Shown in pieces: positions 48,499-57,674 of a stretch of 64,000 nt of DNA. The stretch comes from Streptomyces sp. RerS4 (GTDB taxonomy: Bacteria > Actinomycetota > Actinomycetes > Streptomycetales > Streptomycetaceae). The notes under the pieces are model-generated. The model worked only from the letters and a program-made list of their open reading frames with translations, was not told where the DNA came from and did no database searches. Every line of letters starts with the position of its first letter. Position 1 is the stretch's first letter. The stretch lies in NCBI RefSeq assembly GCF_023515955.1, contig NZ_CP097322.1, positions 1,986,001-2,050,000 of the forward strand, given 5' to 3'. Position numbers and translations under genes: made by a program.

Positions 48499-49942
48499 CC
48501 CCCGCCCCGACCCCCCCGCCGACCACGACGGGCACGAGCACGTTCCACACCGCCACCCCGCCCCGGCCCGGGACGGAGCCCCCGCCCCCCGTAGCCGCAG
48601 CCGCGAACCCCGGCGCCCCGCCCCGCCCCGGCGGGCCATCCGGCCCGGTCCGGCAGGACGACCGGCGGGTCGCGGCCCTGTCCTCCGCGGGCTCGGCGGT
48701 GCGAGCCCTCACCGGAACCCCGGCCGGGGCGGTGCGCGTGCTGCGCGCGGAGCCCCGTACCGCCGCCGCCCCGCAGGGAATGGAGCTCCGGCACCCCACC
48801 CGACCCGCGGAGCGGGACGTGCGGCGGATCGAGGGGTTGTTGCTCGGGTTGGCGGCGGGGGATGCGGCCGGGTGGCCCGCGGCTCGGCATCGGGCCAGCC
48901 GGATGCCCGAGTGGACGCGCCGCCTGACCCGCGAGCTCGACACCTTCGCCGAGCAGAACGCCACCACCACCCTCCCCGTCCCCATCGCCCTCAACCAGCC
49001 CCCCGAGCCCCTGCGCCTGGGCCCCTCCGACGACGCCGAATGGGCGGCCTTCGCCGCCGAGTCGGTCCTCACCGCCGCCGGCGCGCTGCTCAGCGACCTC
49101 TCCCGGTCCCGCCGCATGCGCGCCGCCATCGACCTCGCCTGGAACGCCCTCGCCAGCGAGGTCGCCGCCGCCGCCGAGCGGGCCCCCGAGGTGGAGTCCG
49201 CCGTACTGCCGCTGCGCGCCCGGATCTCCGTCCGCGCCGGCCTCGGCAACCTCGCCGCCGGCCTGCGCCCGCCCGCCACCGGCCACGACAACCCGCACTA
49301 CTTCGACGACGCCGCCTGCGTCCGCGCCTGCGTCCTGGCCGTCGTCCATCCCGGCGACCCCCACGCCGCCGCCGAACTCGCCGAGTTCGACGCCCGCTAC
49401 ACCCAGGACGGCGACGGGGTCCACGGCGCCCGCGCCATGGCCGCCGCCCTCGCCACCGCCCTCGCCGGCAGCGACACCGACACCGCCGTCGACGCGGCCC
49501 TCGCCCAACTGCCCGCCGGCACCGAGATCGGCCGCAACGCCCGCCACGCCGTCGAACTCGCCCGCGCCGCCGCCGGCACCCCCGACGGCGGCGCCTTCGC
49601 CCTCGTCCCGCTCCTGGAGCACCAGATCGTGGACCACGTCTACAGCTACGGCATCGCCGCCGCCGAGACCGTCCCCGTCGCGCTCGCCCTCGCCACCGCC
49701 GCCCGCGGCGCCGTCGCCGAGGCCGTGCCCGCCGCCGCCTGCCTCTCCCGTGTCGCGGACTCCGCCCCGCCCTCGCGGGCGCCCTCACCGGCGCCCTCGG
49801 CGGCGGCGCGTCCCTGCCCGCCGCCTGGCGCGAGGCCTGCCGCACCCTGTCCGGCTGCGCGCTGCCCCGCCTCGCCGGCACCGACCTCGTCGAACTCGCC
49901 GCACTCCTCACCCGTACGGAACTCACCTCACCCAAGGGATGA
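48495..49942 (+). pseudogene. ADP-ribosylglycohydrolase family protein, copy 2 (frameshift)
   Basis: Starts by ATGA overlap with copy 1; the first 95 residues are a Pro/Thr/Ala-rich tail, so ATG 48780 is an alternative. The ARH body reads RIEGLLLGLAAGDAAGWPAARH to CLSRVADSAP in one frame; at about 49769 the continuation ALAGALTGALGGGASLPAAW is one base off and ends with TGA at 49940-49942. A single lost G (CCG[G]CCC) explains it. Unshifted, the first frame runs into copy 3. Metal motifs are degenerate (DDAEW for TDDT; RVADS for GRDTDT), so even repaired it may be inactive. Confidence 0.72.
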
Positions 49943-49949
49943 TTCGGAC

Positions 49950-51101
49950 ATGACGACGACGCTCACACTGGAGGACCGCGTCACCGGGTCCCTCGTCGGA
50001 GCCGCCGTGGGCGACGCCCTCGGCGGCCCCGTCGAGGGCTGGTCCCCGGACCAGATCGTCGAACGGCACGGCGGCCGCGTCCACGGCATCGTCGGCCCCT
50101 GGTACCCCGACTGGCGCACCGCCCGCCCCATCGCGCCCTACCACAAGGGCGACGGCCACGTCACGGACGACACCCTCATGACACACGCCCTGATCCGCGT
50201 GTACGCGGCCGTACGCGACCACCTCGACGCCCACGCCGTCGCCGACCACCTCGTCCCCGACCTGATGTCCACCCCCCGCTGGATCCCCGAGCTGGAGGCG
50301 GAGGCCCTGCCCCTCCAGCGGGTGTTCCTCGCCGAGAAGTGGATCGTGACCCGCCTGCACTACGCGCACGTCGACCCCCGCGAGGCCGGCGCCGGCAACA
50401 TCGTCAACTGCGGCGCGGCGATGTACATGGCGCCGGTCGGACTGGTCAACGCGGGCCACCCCCGGTCCGCGTACGCCGAGGCACTGGACGTCACCGGCGC
50501 GCACCAGTCCTCGTACGGGCGCGAGGCGGCGGGCGTCTTCGCGGCGGCGGTGGCGGCGGCGTGCGTGCCGGGCGCGACGGCCGGCACGGTCGTGGAGACG
50601 GCGCTCTCCCTCGCCAAGGACGGCACCCGCGCGGCCATCGCCGCCGTCGCGGAAGAGGCCGCGCGCCACCGGGACTTCGAGTCGGCGCTCGCCCCGCTGC
50701 GCGCGGCCGTCGCCCCGTACGACACGGTCGGCCCGGACTACCGCGCCCCCTCGCTCGGCGCCCGGCGCCCCTCGCGCCTGCACTCCATCGAGGAACTGCC
50801 CATCGCGCTCGGCATGCTGCTGATCGCGGACGGGGCCTACGAGGCCTCCGTGCTCGGCGCCGTCAACTACGGCCGTGACTGCGACTCCACCGCCACCATG
50901 GCGGGCGCGCTCGCCGGCGCCCTCGGCGGCGAGGGCGCCGTCCCGCAGGCCTGGGCCAAGCGGGTCGCCGAGGCCAGCCGGCTCGACCTGCACGCGCCCG
51001 CCGCGACCCTGGCCGAGGTGGCCCGCGAGGTCTTCGCCCTCGACGCCGAGCGCCGCCGCGCCCACGAGCGGGCCTTCACCGCCCTCGCGTCCGCCCGGTG
51101 A
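49950..51101 (+). CDS. ADP-ribosylglycohydrolase family protein, copy 3
   Basis: 383 residues, complete. Motifs: GAAVGDALGGPVEGW, HVTDDTLMTHAL, and GRDCDSTATMAGALAGALGG, all suitable for Mg2+ binding. An AAGGGA RBS precedes ATG 49950. Ends by GTGA overlap with copy 4. It has an extra segment around residues 100-150 (IPELEAEALPLQRVFLAEKW) not seen in copy 1, suggesting a different substrate. Confidence 0.86.
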   Translation: MTTTLTLEDRVTGSLVGAAVGDALGGPVEGWSPDQIVERHGGRVHGIVGPWYPDWRTARPIAPYHKGDGHVTDDTLMTHALIRVYAAVRDHLDAHAVADHLVPDLMSTPRWIPELEAEALPLQRVFLAEKWIVTRLHYAHVDPREAGAGNIVNCGAAMYMAPVGLVNAGHPRSAYAEALDVTGAHQSSYGREAAGVFAAAVAAACVPGATAGTVVETALSLAKDGTRAAIAAVAEEAARHRDFESALAPLRAAVAPYDTVGPDYRAPSLGARRPSRLHSIEELPIALGMLLIADGAYEASVLGAVNYGRDCDSTATMAGALAGALGGEGAVPQAWAKRVAEASRLDLHAPAATLAEVAREVFALDAERRRAHERAFTALASAR

Positions 51102-52496
51102 ACGCGACCGCCGCCGCCGGGGACCTCGTACGGCTGACCTGGGCCCAGCCGGAGGACCTGATCGGCCACGAGCTGCGCCAGGCGGCGGAGGACGGCCGCG
51201 ACGCCGGGCCCGTGGCGCGGGCCTGGCACGCGGCGGGCGGCCGCCCGCCCCGACCGCGCCGGGGCCTCGGCCGAGCCCGCCCCGCCGCGGCTGCGCGCCC
51301 TCGCCGAGCGGCTGCTGGGCGAACTCGCCGCCCTCCCCACCCCCACCCACGCCACGGAACCCACCGCCTGGCCCGCGATCCGCGCCACCTGGACGGCGCC
51401 CCCCGCACCGGCCCACCCGCCCGCCGACGGGTCGCGGGACCGGCTGGAGGCGCGGCTGGAGGCGGCCTGGCTGGGGCGGGCCATCGGCTGCGTCCTCGGC
51501 AAGCCCGTCGAGAAGCTCCCCCTCGACGGGATCCGCGCCCTGGCCCGCGCCGCCGGCAACTGGCCGCTGGACGACTGGTTCACCGCGCGCGGCGTCCCGG
51601 CCGCGCTGCTGGCCGCCCACCCGTGGAACCGCCGCTCCGCCCCCACCTGCCTCGCCGAGAACATCGACGGCGCCCCCGAGGACGACGACCTCAACCACCC
51701 CCTCCTCGGGCTGCTCCTGCTCCAACGCCACGGCAAGGGCTTCACCACCGCCGACGTCGCCCGCCTGTGGCTGGACGAACTCCCCGCCGGCCGGACCTTC
51801 ACCGCCGAACGCGTCGCCTACCGCAACCTGCTGCTCGGCCTCGAACCCCCCGAGACCGCCACCCACCACAACCCCTTCCGCGAATGGATCGGCGCCCTCA
51901 TCCGCGCCGACGTCCACGGCTGGACCCACCCCGGCGACCCGGTCGCCGCGGCCGCCCAAGCCCACCGCGACGCCACCCTCACCCACACCGCGAGCGGCGT
52001 CCACGCGGCCCTGTTCACCGCCGCCGCCCTCGCCGAGGCCGCCGGCGGCCGGGCCGACGTCCACACCGCCCTGCGGGCCGGACTGGCCGTCGTACCGCCC
52101 CGCTCACGCCTCGCCGACGCCGTCCGCTTCGGAATCCGCAGCGCCCACGAGGAGGCCGACTTCGACCGCGTCGTGGACCGGCTGCACGCCTGCTACGGGC
52201 ACTACCACTGGGTGCACGCCCTCCCCAACACCGCCCTGATCGCGGCCGCCCTCACCCACGCCGACGGCGACTTCACCCGCTCCGTGTGCCGGGCGGTCTC
52301 CGGCGGCTGGGACACCGACTCCAACGGGGCCACCGTCGGCTCCCTCACCGGGCTCCTCGCCGGCTCCCCCGACCGGATCCCGCAGCGCTGGAGCGCCCCG
52401 CTGAAGAACCGCCTCGCCACCACCGTCGCCGGCTTCGACGGCATCGGCTTCGACACCCTCGCCCACCTCACCGCCCAGGAGGCTTCCCGATCATGA
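51098..52496 (+). pseudogene. ADP-ribosylglycohydrolase family protein, copy 4 (frameshift)
   Basis: GTG 51098 gives TWAQPEDLIGHELRQAAEDG up to AWHAAGGRP in one frame; from about 51248 the family sequence continues in another frame (AERLLGELAAL, then DRLEARLEAAWLGRAIGCVLGKPVEKLP, EDDDLNHPLLGLLLLQ, GGWDTDSNGATVGSLTGLLAG). One extra base, or two lost G's in the GC run near 51240-51255, would restore it. Motifs for Mg2+ are intact, so the repaired protein (about 465 residues) should be active. Unshifted, the first frame runs into the ribokinase. Confidence 0.74.
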
Positions 52497-53404
52497 CGGC
52501 CATCGCCGTGCTCGGCAGTACCAACATGGACCTCGTCGCCTACGTGCCCAAGGCGCCCCGGCTCGGGGAGACCGTCACCGGACGGGAGTTCCGTACCGTC
52601 CCCGGCGGCAAGGGCGCCAACCAGGCCGTGGCCGCCGCCCGGCTCGGCGCGGAGGTGGTGATGATCGGCGCGGTCGGCGCCGACGGGTTCGGCTCGCGGC
52701 TGCGCGCCGCGCTCGGCGCCGCCGGGGTCGAGACGGCCGCCCTGCGCACCGTCGAGGGCGCCAGCGGCACCGCCCACATCACCGTCGACGACGAGGGCGC
52801 GAACAGCATCATCGTGATCCCCGGCGCGAACGCCCACGTCACCGGCCTGGAGCCGGGCGACGAATCCCGGATCGGCGCATGCGACAGCCTCCTCCTCCAG
52901 CTCGAACTGCCCCTGGAGGCCGTCCTCGCCGGCGCCCGCGCCGCCCGCGCGCACGGCGTCCGTACGATCCTCACCCCCGCGCCCGCCCGGCCGCTGCCCG
53001 CCGAACTCCTGGCCGACGTCGACCTCCTGGTCCCCAACGAGCACGAGGCCGCCGCCCTCACCGGGCTCACCGACCCGCGTCAGGCCGCCGAGGCGCTGCT
53101 GCGCGAGGTCCCGGAGGTGGTGGTCACCCTGGGCGCGGCAGGGGTGCTGTACGCCGCCCGGGGGCGCGAGCCGCTGACCGTGCCGGCGCGGCGGGTGCGG
53201 GCCGTGGACACCACCGCCGCCGGGGACACCTTCGTCGGGGCGCTCGCCGTGGCCCTGGGCGAGGGCCGGGCCGTGCCCGACGCCCTCGCGTGGGCCTCGT
53301 ACGCCGCCGCGCTGTCCGTCCAGCGTCCCGGCGCCCAGGACTCGATGCCGACCCGCGCCGAGGTGGAGCGCGCGCGGGCCGCCGAGTCCGGAGAGCCGTC
53401 GTGA
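52493..53404 (+). CDS. rbsK: Ribokinase (PfkB family)
   Basis: 303 residues. Phosphorylates D-ribose to ribose 5-phosphate. Seen: VLGSTNMDLVAYVPKAPRLGET, VPGGKGANQAVAAARLGAEV (PfkB signature 1), VPNEHEAAALTG, VTLGAAGV and DTTAAGDTFVGALA with the catalytic Asp. Overlaps copy 4 by 4 bp and the CoA-transferase by 4 bp. Following ADP-ribosyl hydrolases, it could salvage the released ribose. Confidence 0.9.
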   Translation: MTAIAVLGSTNMDLVAYVPKAPRLGETVTGREFRTVPGGKGANQAVAAARLGAEVVMIGAVGADGFGSRLRAALGAAGVETAALRTVEGASGTAHITVDDEGANSIIVIPGANAHVTGLEPGDESRIGACDSLLLQLELPLEAVLAGARAARAHGVRTILTPAPARPLPAELLADVDLLVPNEHEAAALTGLTDPRQAAEALLREVPEVVVTLGAAGVLYAARGREPLTVPARRVRAVDTTAAGDTFVGALAVALGEGRAVPDALAWASYAAALSVQRPGAQDSMPTRAEVERARAAESGEPS

Positions 53405-54606
53405 CGCCCGCGCACCGGGCGCCGGGCCCGCTCGCCGGGCTGCGGGTCCTGGACCTGGCCACGCTCTTCGCGGGCCCGCTCGCCGCCACCCTCCTCGGGG
53501 ACTTCGGCGCCGAGGTGGTCAAGGTCGAGCACCCCCTGCGGCCCGACCCCTCGCGCGGCCACGGCCCGGCCAAGGACGGCGTCGGGCTGTGGTGGAAGCT
53601 GCTGGGCCGCAACAAGCGGACGATGACCCTGGACCTGTCCACGCCCGGCGGCCGGGACACCCTGCTGCGGCTGGCCGCCGGCGCCGACGTGATCGTGGAG
53701 AACTTCCGCCCGGGCACCCTGGAGAAGTGGGGCCTGGGCTGGCCCGAGCTGTCCGCCGCCAACCCCCGGCTGGTCCTGGCCCGCGTCACCGCCTTCGGCC
53801 AGCACGGCCCGTACGCGCACCGCCCCGGCTTCGGCACCCTCGCCGAGGCGATGAGCGGCTTCGCCGCGATCACCGGGGAGCCGGAGGGCCCGCCGACCCT
53901 GCCGCCGTTCGGGCTCGCCGACTCGATCGCCGCGCTGACGACCGCGTACGCGGTGATGACCGCGCTCGCCGGCCGGGAGCGCACCGGGCGCGGGCAGGTC
54001 GTGGACCTGGCGATCATCGAGCCGATCCTCACGGTGCTCGGCCCGCACCCGCTCTGGTACGACCAGCTCGGCTACGTCCAGCCGCGCACCGGCAACCGGT
54101 CCACCAACAACGCCCCCCGCAACACCTACCGCAGCGCCGACGGCCGCTGGCTGGCGGTGTCCACCTCGGCCCAGTCCATCGCCGAGCGCGTGCTGCGGCT
54201 CGTCGGCCGTCCCGATCTGATCGCGGAGCCCTGGTTCGCGACCGGCTCCGGGCGCGCCGCCCACGCGCACGTCCTCGACGAGGCGGTCGGCGGCTGGATC
54301 GCCCGCCACAAGGCGGAGGAGGTCACGGCCGCGTTCGAGGAGGCCGAGGCCGCCGTAGCGCTCGTCTACGACGTCCGGGACGTGATGGTGGACCCGCAGT
54401 TCGCGGCCTTGGACACCGTCACCGAGGTCGAGGACCCGCAGCTGGGCCCGCTGCGCATGCAGAACGTCCTGTTCCGGCTGTCCGAGACCCCCGGCGGCAT
54501 CCGCTGGGCGGGCCGCCCGCACGGCGCCGACACCGACGCCGTCCTGACCGAACTCGGCATGGGCGGAGCCGAGATCGCCGCGCTCCGCACGGAAGGAGCC
54601 CTTTGA
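53401..54606 (+). CDS. CaiB/BaiF-family (class III) CoA-transferase
   Basis: 401 residues. Moves CoA between organic acids. Seen: LRVLDLATLFAGPLAATLLGDFGAEVVKVEHP, LGRNKRTMTLDL, VIVENFRPGTLEKWGLG, the catalytic Asp in PFGLADSIAAL, and NNAPRNTYRSADGRWLAVS. GTG start within the ribokinase stop. With the CitE-type lyase beside it, it resembles malate/citramalate CoA-transferase plus lyase pairs. Confidence 0.87.
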   Translation: MTPAHRAPGPLAGLRVLDLATLFAGPLAATLLGDFGAEVVKVEHPLRPDPSRGHGPAKDGVGLWWKLLGRNKRTMTLDLSTPGGRDTLLRLAAGADVIVENFRPGTLEKWGLGWPELSAANPRLVLARVTAFGQHGPYAHRPGFGTLAEAMSGFAAITGEPEGPPTLPPFGLADSIAALTTAYAVMTALAGRERTGRGQVVDLAIIEPILTVLGPHPLWYDQLGYVQPRTGNRSTNNAPRNTYRSADGRWLAVSTSAQSIAERVLRLVGRPDLIAEPWFATGSGRAAHAHVLDEAVGGWIARHKAEEVTAAFEEAEAAVALVYDVRDVMVDPQFAALDTVTEVEDPQLGPLRMQNVLFRLSETPGGIRWAGRPHGADTDAVLTELGMGGAEIAALRTEGAL

Positions 54607-55418
54607 TCCTGACCTGGCTGTACGCGCCCGGGGACCGACCGGAGGTGGTGGCGAAGGCCCTGCGCCTGGGGGCCGACGCCGTCATCGTGGACCTGGAGGA
54701 CTCGGTGTCGGCCTCGCGCAAGGAGTACGCCCGCGCGGCCACCGCCGAACTGCTCACCGAACGCCCACCGGTCCCCGTCCACGTCCGCGTCAACGCCCTC
54801 GGCACCCCCTGGGCCGGCGCCGACCTCACGGCCCTGGCCGGGCTGCGCGGGCTCGGCGGGCTGCGCCTGCCCAAGGTGGACGCCCCGGAGCAGATCACCC
54901 GCGTCGCCGACCGCACCGGCGGGGTGGCCCTGTACGCGCTGCTGGAATCCGCGCTGGGCGTCGAGCGGGCCTACGAGATCGCCCGCGCCCATCCCGCCCT
55001 GCACGGGCTGGGCCTCGGGGAGGCGGACCTGCGGGCCGACCTCGGCGTCAGCGCGGAGAGCGGGCTCGACTGGCCGCGCTCCCGGGTCGTGGTCGCGGCC
55101 CGCGCCTCGGGGCTCCCGCCGCCCGCGCAGTCGGTGTTCCCGGACATCCGGGACCTGGAGGCCTTGGCCGTCTCCTGCGCCCGGGGCCGCGCGCTGGGGT
55201 TCCTGGGGCGGGCGGCGATCCATCCGCGCCAGCTGCCGGTCATCGAGCGGGCCTACCTGCCCGGCCCGGAGGAGGTCACCGCCGCCGAGGAGGTCGTCTC
55301 GGCCGCCAAGGCCACCCCGGGCGCGCTGGCCCTGCCCGACGGCCGTTTCGTCGACCCGGCCGTGGTGGCGGCGGCCCACCGCACCCTGACCCTCTGGCGG
55401 CGCGGGGCCGTGCTCTGA
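54603..55418 (+). CDS. HpcH/HpaI aldolase / CitE-type CoA ester lyase
   Basis: 271 residues. TIM-barrel lyase that splits malyl- or citramalyl-CoA type esters. Seen: LYAPGDRPEVVAKAL, GADAVIVDLEDSV (Mg2+ and acidic ligands), VRVNALGTPW, LPKVDAPEQI, ALLESALGVERA and GEADLRADLG, with GFLGRAAIHPRQ. TTG start 54603 has GGAAGGAG before it and overlaps the CoA-transferase stop. Last gene of the operon; terminator follows. Confidence 0.86.
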   Translation: MILTWLYAPGDRPEVVAKALRLGADAVIVDLEDSVSASRKEYARAATAELLTERPPVPVHVRVNALGTPWAGADLTALAGLRGLGGLRLPKVDAPEQITRVADRTGGVALYALLESALGVERAYEIARAHPALHGLGLGEADLRADLGVSAESGLDWPRSRVVVAARASGLPPPAQSVFPDIRDLEALAVSCARGRALGFLGRAAIHPRQLPVIERAYLPGPEEVTAAEEVVSAAKATPGALALPDGRFVDPAVVAAAHRTLTLWRRGAVL

Positions 55419-55469
55419 CCGGCGCGTGGGCCGCACCGGGCTTCTGCGGCCCACCGCTGCCCGGACGCG

Positions 55470-55506
55470 CCGGAGGCGTGCCGCGCGGTGCGCGACACGC
55501 CTCCGG
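55470..55506. terminator. Bidirectional terminator, CitE lyase/lgt
   Basis: 11-bp perfect outer stem (55470-55480 with 55496-55506) and an inner 5-bp stem, between convergent genes. Confidence 0.8.
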
Positions 55507-55523
55507 GGAGTTCCCGTTCGGGG

Positions 55524-56519
55524 CTACGGGGCTTGGCCCGAGCCCTTCTCGGCGGCCGGCGCCGCCTTGCGCAGATCCGTCTTGACGGGCCCGGAGGCCT
55601 CCACGGCCTCGGCCTTGCCGTCCTTGCCGCCGTCGTCCTTCTTGGCGTCCTTCGCGGAACCGTCGGCGGCCACGACGACAGCGCCGCCCTTGCCCGCGCC
55701 GTCGGCCCGCTCCGGCTCCACGACCTCCTCGCGGCCCGGACGCAGCTTCGCCGAGAGGACGAAGTAGACCACCGCGAGCACGAACACCACGATCGCGGTC
55801 CACACGTTCAGCCGCAGGCCCAGGATGTGGTGGGCCTCGTCGACGCGCATGTACTCGATCCAGCCGCGCCCGGCGCAGTACGCGGCCACGTACAGGGCGA
55901 AGGCCCGCCCGTGCCCGAGCTTGAAGCGGCGGTCGGCCCAGATGACGAGCCCGGCGACGCCGAGGCACCACAGCGACTCGTAGAGGAACGTCGGGTGGTA
56001 GGTGCCGGCGACCCGGTTGGGGCCCTCGCTGATCTCCAGCGCCCACGGCAGGTCGGTGGCGCGGCCGTACAGCTCCTGGTTGAACCAGTTGCCCCAGCGC
56101 CCGCAGGCCTGGGCGATGGCGATGCCGGGGGCCAGGGCGTCGGCCCAGGCGGGCAGCGGGATGCCGCGCAGACGGCAGCCGATCCAGGCGCCGACCGCGC
56201 CGAGCGCGATGGCGCCCCAGATGCCGAGGCCGCCCTCCCAGATCTTGAAGGCGTCGACCCAGTCGCGGCCTTCGCCGAAGTAGAGCTGGTAGTCGGTGAT
56301 CACGTGGTAGAGGCGACCGCCGACGAGGCCGAAGGGCACCGCCCACACGGCGATGTCCGCGACCGTGCCCGGCTTTCCGCCGCGCGCGATCCACCGCTTG
56401 TTGCCGAGCCAGACGGCGACGAAGACGCCGATGATGATGCAGAACGCGTAGCCGCGGAGCGGGATCGGTCCGAGATGGATCACGCCGGTCGACGGACTGG
56501 GGATATAGGCAAGGGTCAT
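55524..56519 (-). CDS. lgt: Prolipoprotein diacylglyceryl transferase
   Basis: 331-residue membrane enzyme that adds diacylglycerol to lipobox cysteines. Seen: FGLVGGRLYHVITDY, GGLGIWGAIALG, the signature GRWGNWFNQELYGR and HPTFLYESLW. Seven membrane segments are plausible, with a charged C-terminal tail (KDAKKDDGGKDGKAE). ATG 56519 (MTLAYIPSPS); the frame continues 24 codons upstream without support. Confidence 0.94.
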   Translation of the reverse strand: MTLAYIPSPSTGVIHLGPIPLRGYAFCIIIGVFVAVWLGNKRWIARGGKPGTVADIAVWAVPFGLVGGRLYHVITDYQLYFGEGRDWVDAFKIWEGGLGIWGAIALGAVGAWIGCRLRGIPLPAWADALAPGIAIAQACGRWGNWFNQELYGRATDLPWALEISEGPNRVAGTYHPTFLYESLWCLGVAGLVIWADRRFKLGHGRAFALYVAAYCAGRGWIEYMRVDEAHHILGLRLNVWTAIVVFVLAVVYFVLSAKLRPGREEVVEPERADGAGKGGAVVVAADGSAKDAKKDDGGKDGKAEAVEASGPVKTDLRKAAPAAEKGSGQAP

Positions 56520-56607
56520 GGCAGACCTGACGCTACCCTGCCGGGCGGTACCGACCGCAACCCGCCCGGCAAGCTGAAACCAAAACCACACACGGCGAGG
56601 GCGCCGC

Positions 56608-57579
56608 TCAGCCTCCCGACACGGTCCGGGACCCGGATGCGGAGCCGGAAGCGGAAGCGGAGCCCGCCGCGGTCCCGGCGGAGGACCTGCCGGACGGGGA
56701 GGTCTTCGCGGCGCCGCCGGACCCGTTCTTCGACCCGGAGGCGGAGGGCGACGGCGAGGCCTTGCCCGATCCCGTGTTCGCGCCGCCGCCTGCCTTGGCC
56801 TCCACCTTCGCCTTGAGCTTCTGCGGGGTCAGCGGGTCGGCCAGGTCGGCGAAGATGTCCTTGCCGTCGAGGAGGATGGTGGGCGTGCCGCGGAACTTTC
56901 CGGCCTTGAAGGCGTCGTAGGACTTGGCGACCCAGCTGTTGTGGGTGCCGTCCTCCACGCAGGAGCGGAAGGCGGGGGTGTCGAGGCCTTCGATCTTGCC
57001 GGCCAGTTCCAGCAGCTTGGCGTTCTTGCCGTAGGCGTCGTCCGTCTCCTCGGGCTGGTTCTGGAAGAGGAGGTCGTGGTAGGCGGCGAACTTGCCGGTG
57101 TCCTGGGCGCAGGCGGCGGCGTTGGCCGCCTTGAGCGAGCCGCTGCCGCCCATGTTCGCGTCGATCAGGGTGACGATGTGGTACTCGGTCGCGAGCAGGC
57201 CCTTGGCCTCCAGCTCGTGGATGGTGTCCTTGTAGGTGGTCTCGAAGGACTTGCAGGCCGGGCAGCGGAAGTCCTCCCAGATCGTCAGCCGGGAAGGGGC
57301 GTCGCTCTTGCCCGTCTGGATGGCGAGGGCGTCCTCGCCGGTGGCCCCCGAGGGCGCGACGACGGGGCCCGCCTTGGCGTCCTTGGAGCCGGATCCGGTA
57401 TTGGCGGCGATCAGGCCGACGACGGCGGCCAGGCCGAGCACGCCGACCACCGCCGCCGAGACGACGAGGGTCCGCCGGCGCTTGTCGCGCCTCTTCTGCC
57501 GCTCGCGCTCCTCCTGGAGTCGCTCCCGGGCTGATCGTTTCGTCGCATCGCGGTTCGCACCGTCGTTCTTCTCGCTCAC
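56608..57579 (-). CDS. Membrane-anchored DsbA-family thioredoxin-like protein
   Basis: 323 residues: basic cytoplasmic N-terminus, one membrane segment (about 37-60), a DsbA-like domain with CPAC (C106 and C109) in FRCPACKSFE, the cis-Pro loop FRGTPTILLDG, and a Ser/Gly-rich tail from about residue 265. It probably handles disulfides or redox outside the membrane. GTG 57579 is preferred; the upstream GTG 57606 lies inside the trp terminator hairpin. Sits between lgt and trpA. Confidence 0.86.
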   Translation of the reverse strand: MSEKNDGANRDATKRSARERLQEERERQKRRDKRRRTLVVSAAVVGVLGLAAVVGLIAANTGSGSKDAKAGPVVAPSGATGEDALAIQTGKSDAPSRLTIWEDFRCPACKSFETTYKDTIHELEAKGLLATEYHIVTLIDANMGGSGSLKAANAAACAQDTGKFAAYHDLLFQNQPEETDDAYGKNAKLLELAGKIEGLDTPAFRSCVEDGTHNSWVAKSYDAFKAGKFRGTPTILLDGKDIFADLADPLTPQKLKAKVEAKAGGGANTGSGKASPSPSASGSKNGSGGAAKTSPSGRSSAGTAAGSASASGSASGSRTVSGG

Positions 57580-57596
57580 GATCCGCCAAACGAAGC

Positions 57597-57620
57597 GGGG
57601 AGGCACTCGCGTGCCTCCCC
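57597..57620 (-). terminator. Terminator after trpA
   Basis: Perfect 10-bp stem (57597-57606 with 57611-57620), 4-nt loop, 55 bp after the trpA stop and just before the DsbA-like gene. Confidence 0.75.
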
Positions 57621-57674
57621 GCCCTCATTTCCACTCGATCGGGCTACAGAACCCCGTCCCGAGCCCGTCCGGCG

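Noticed and set aside
47640..51101. 1153-codon open frame as one real multi-ARH protein
   Set aside because: Its first part lies antiphase to ARH copy 1, and the join of copies 2 and 3 depends on a single-base slip; reported as a finding instead.
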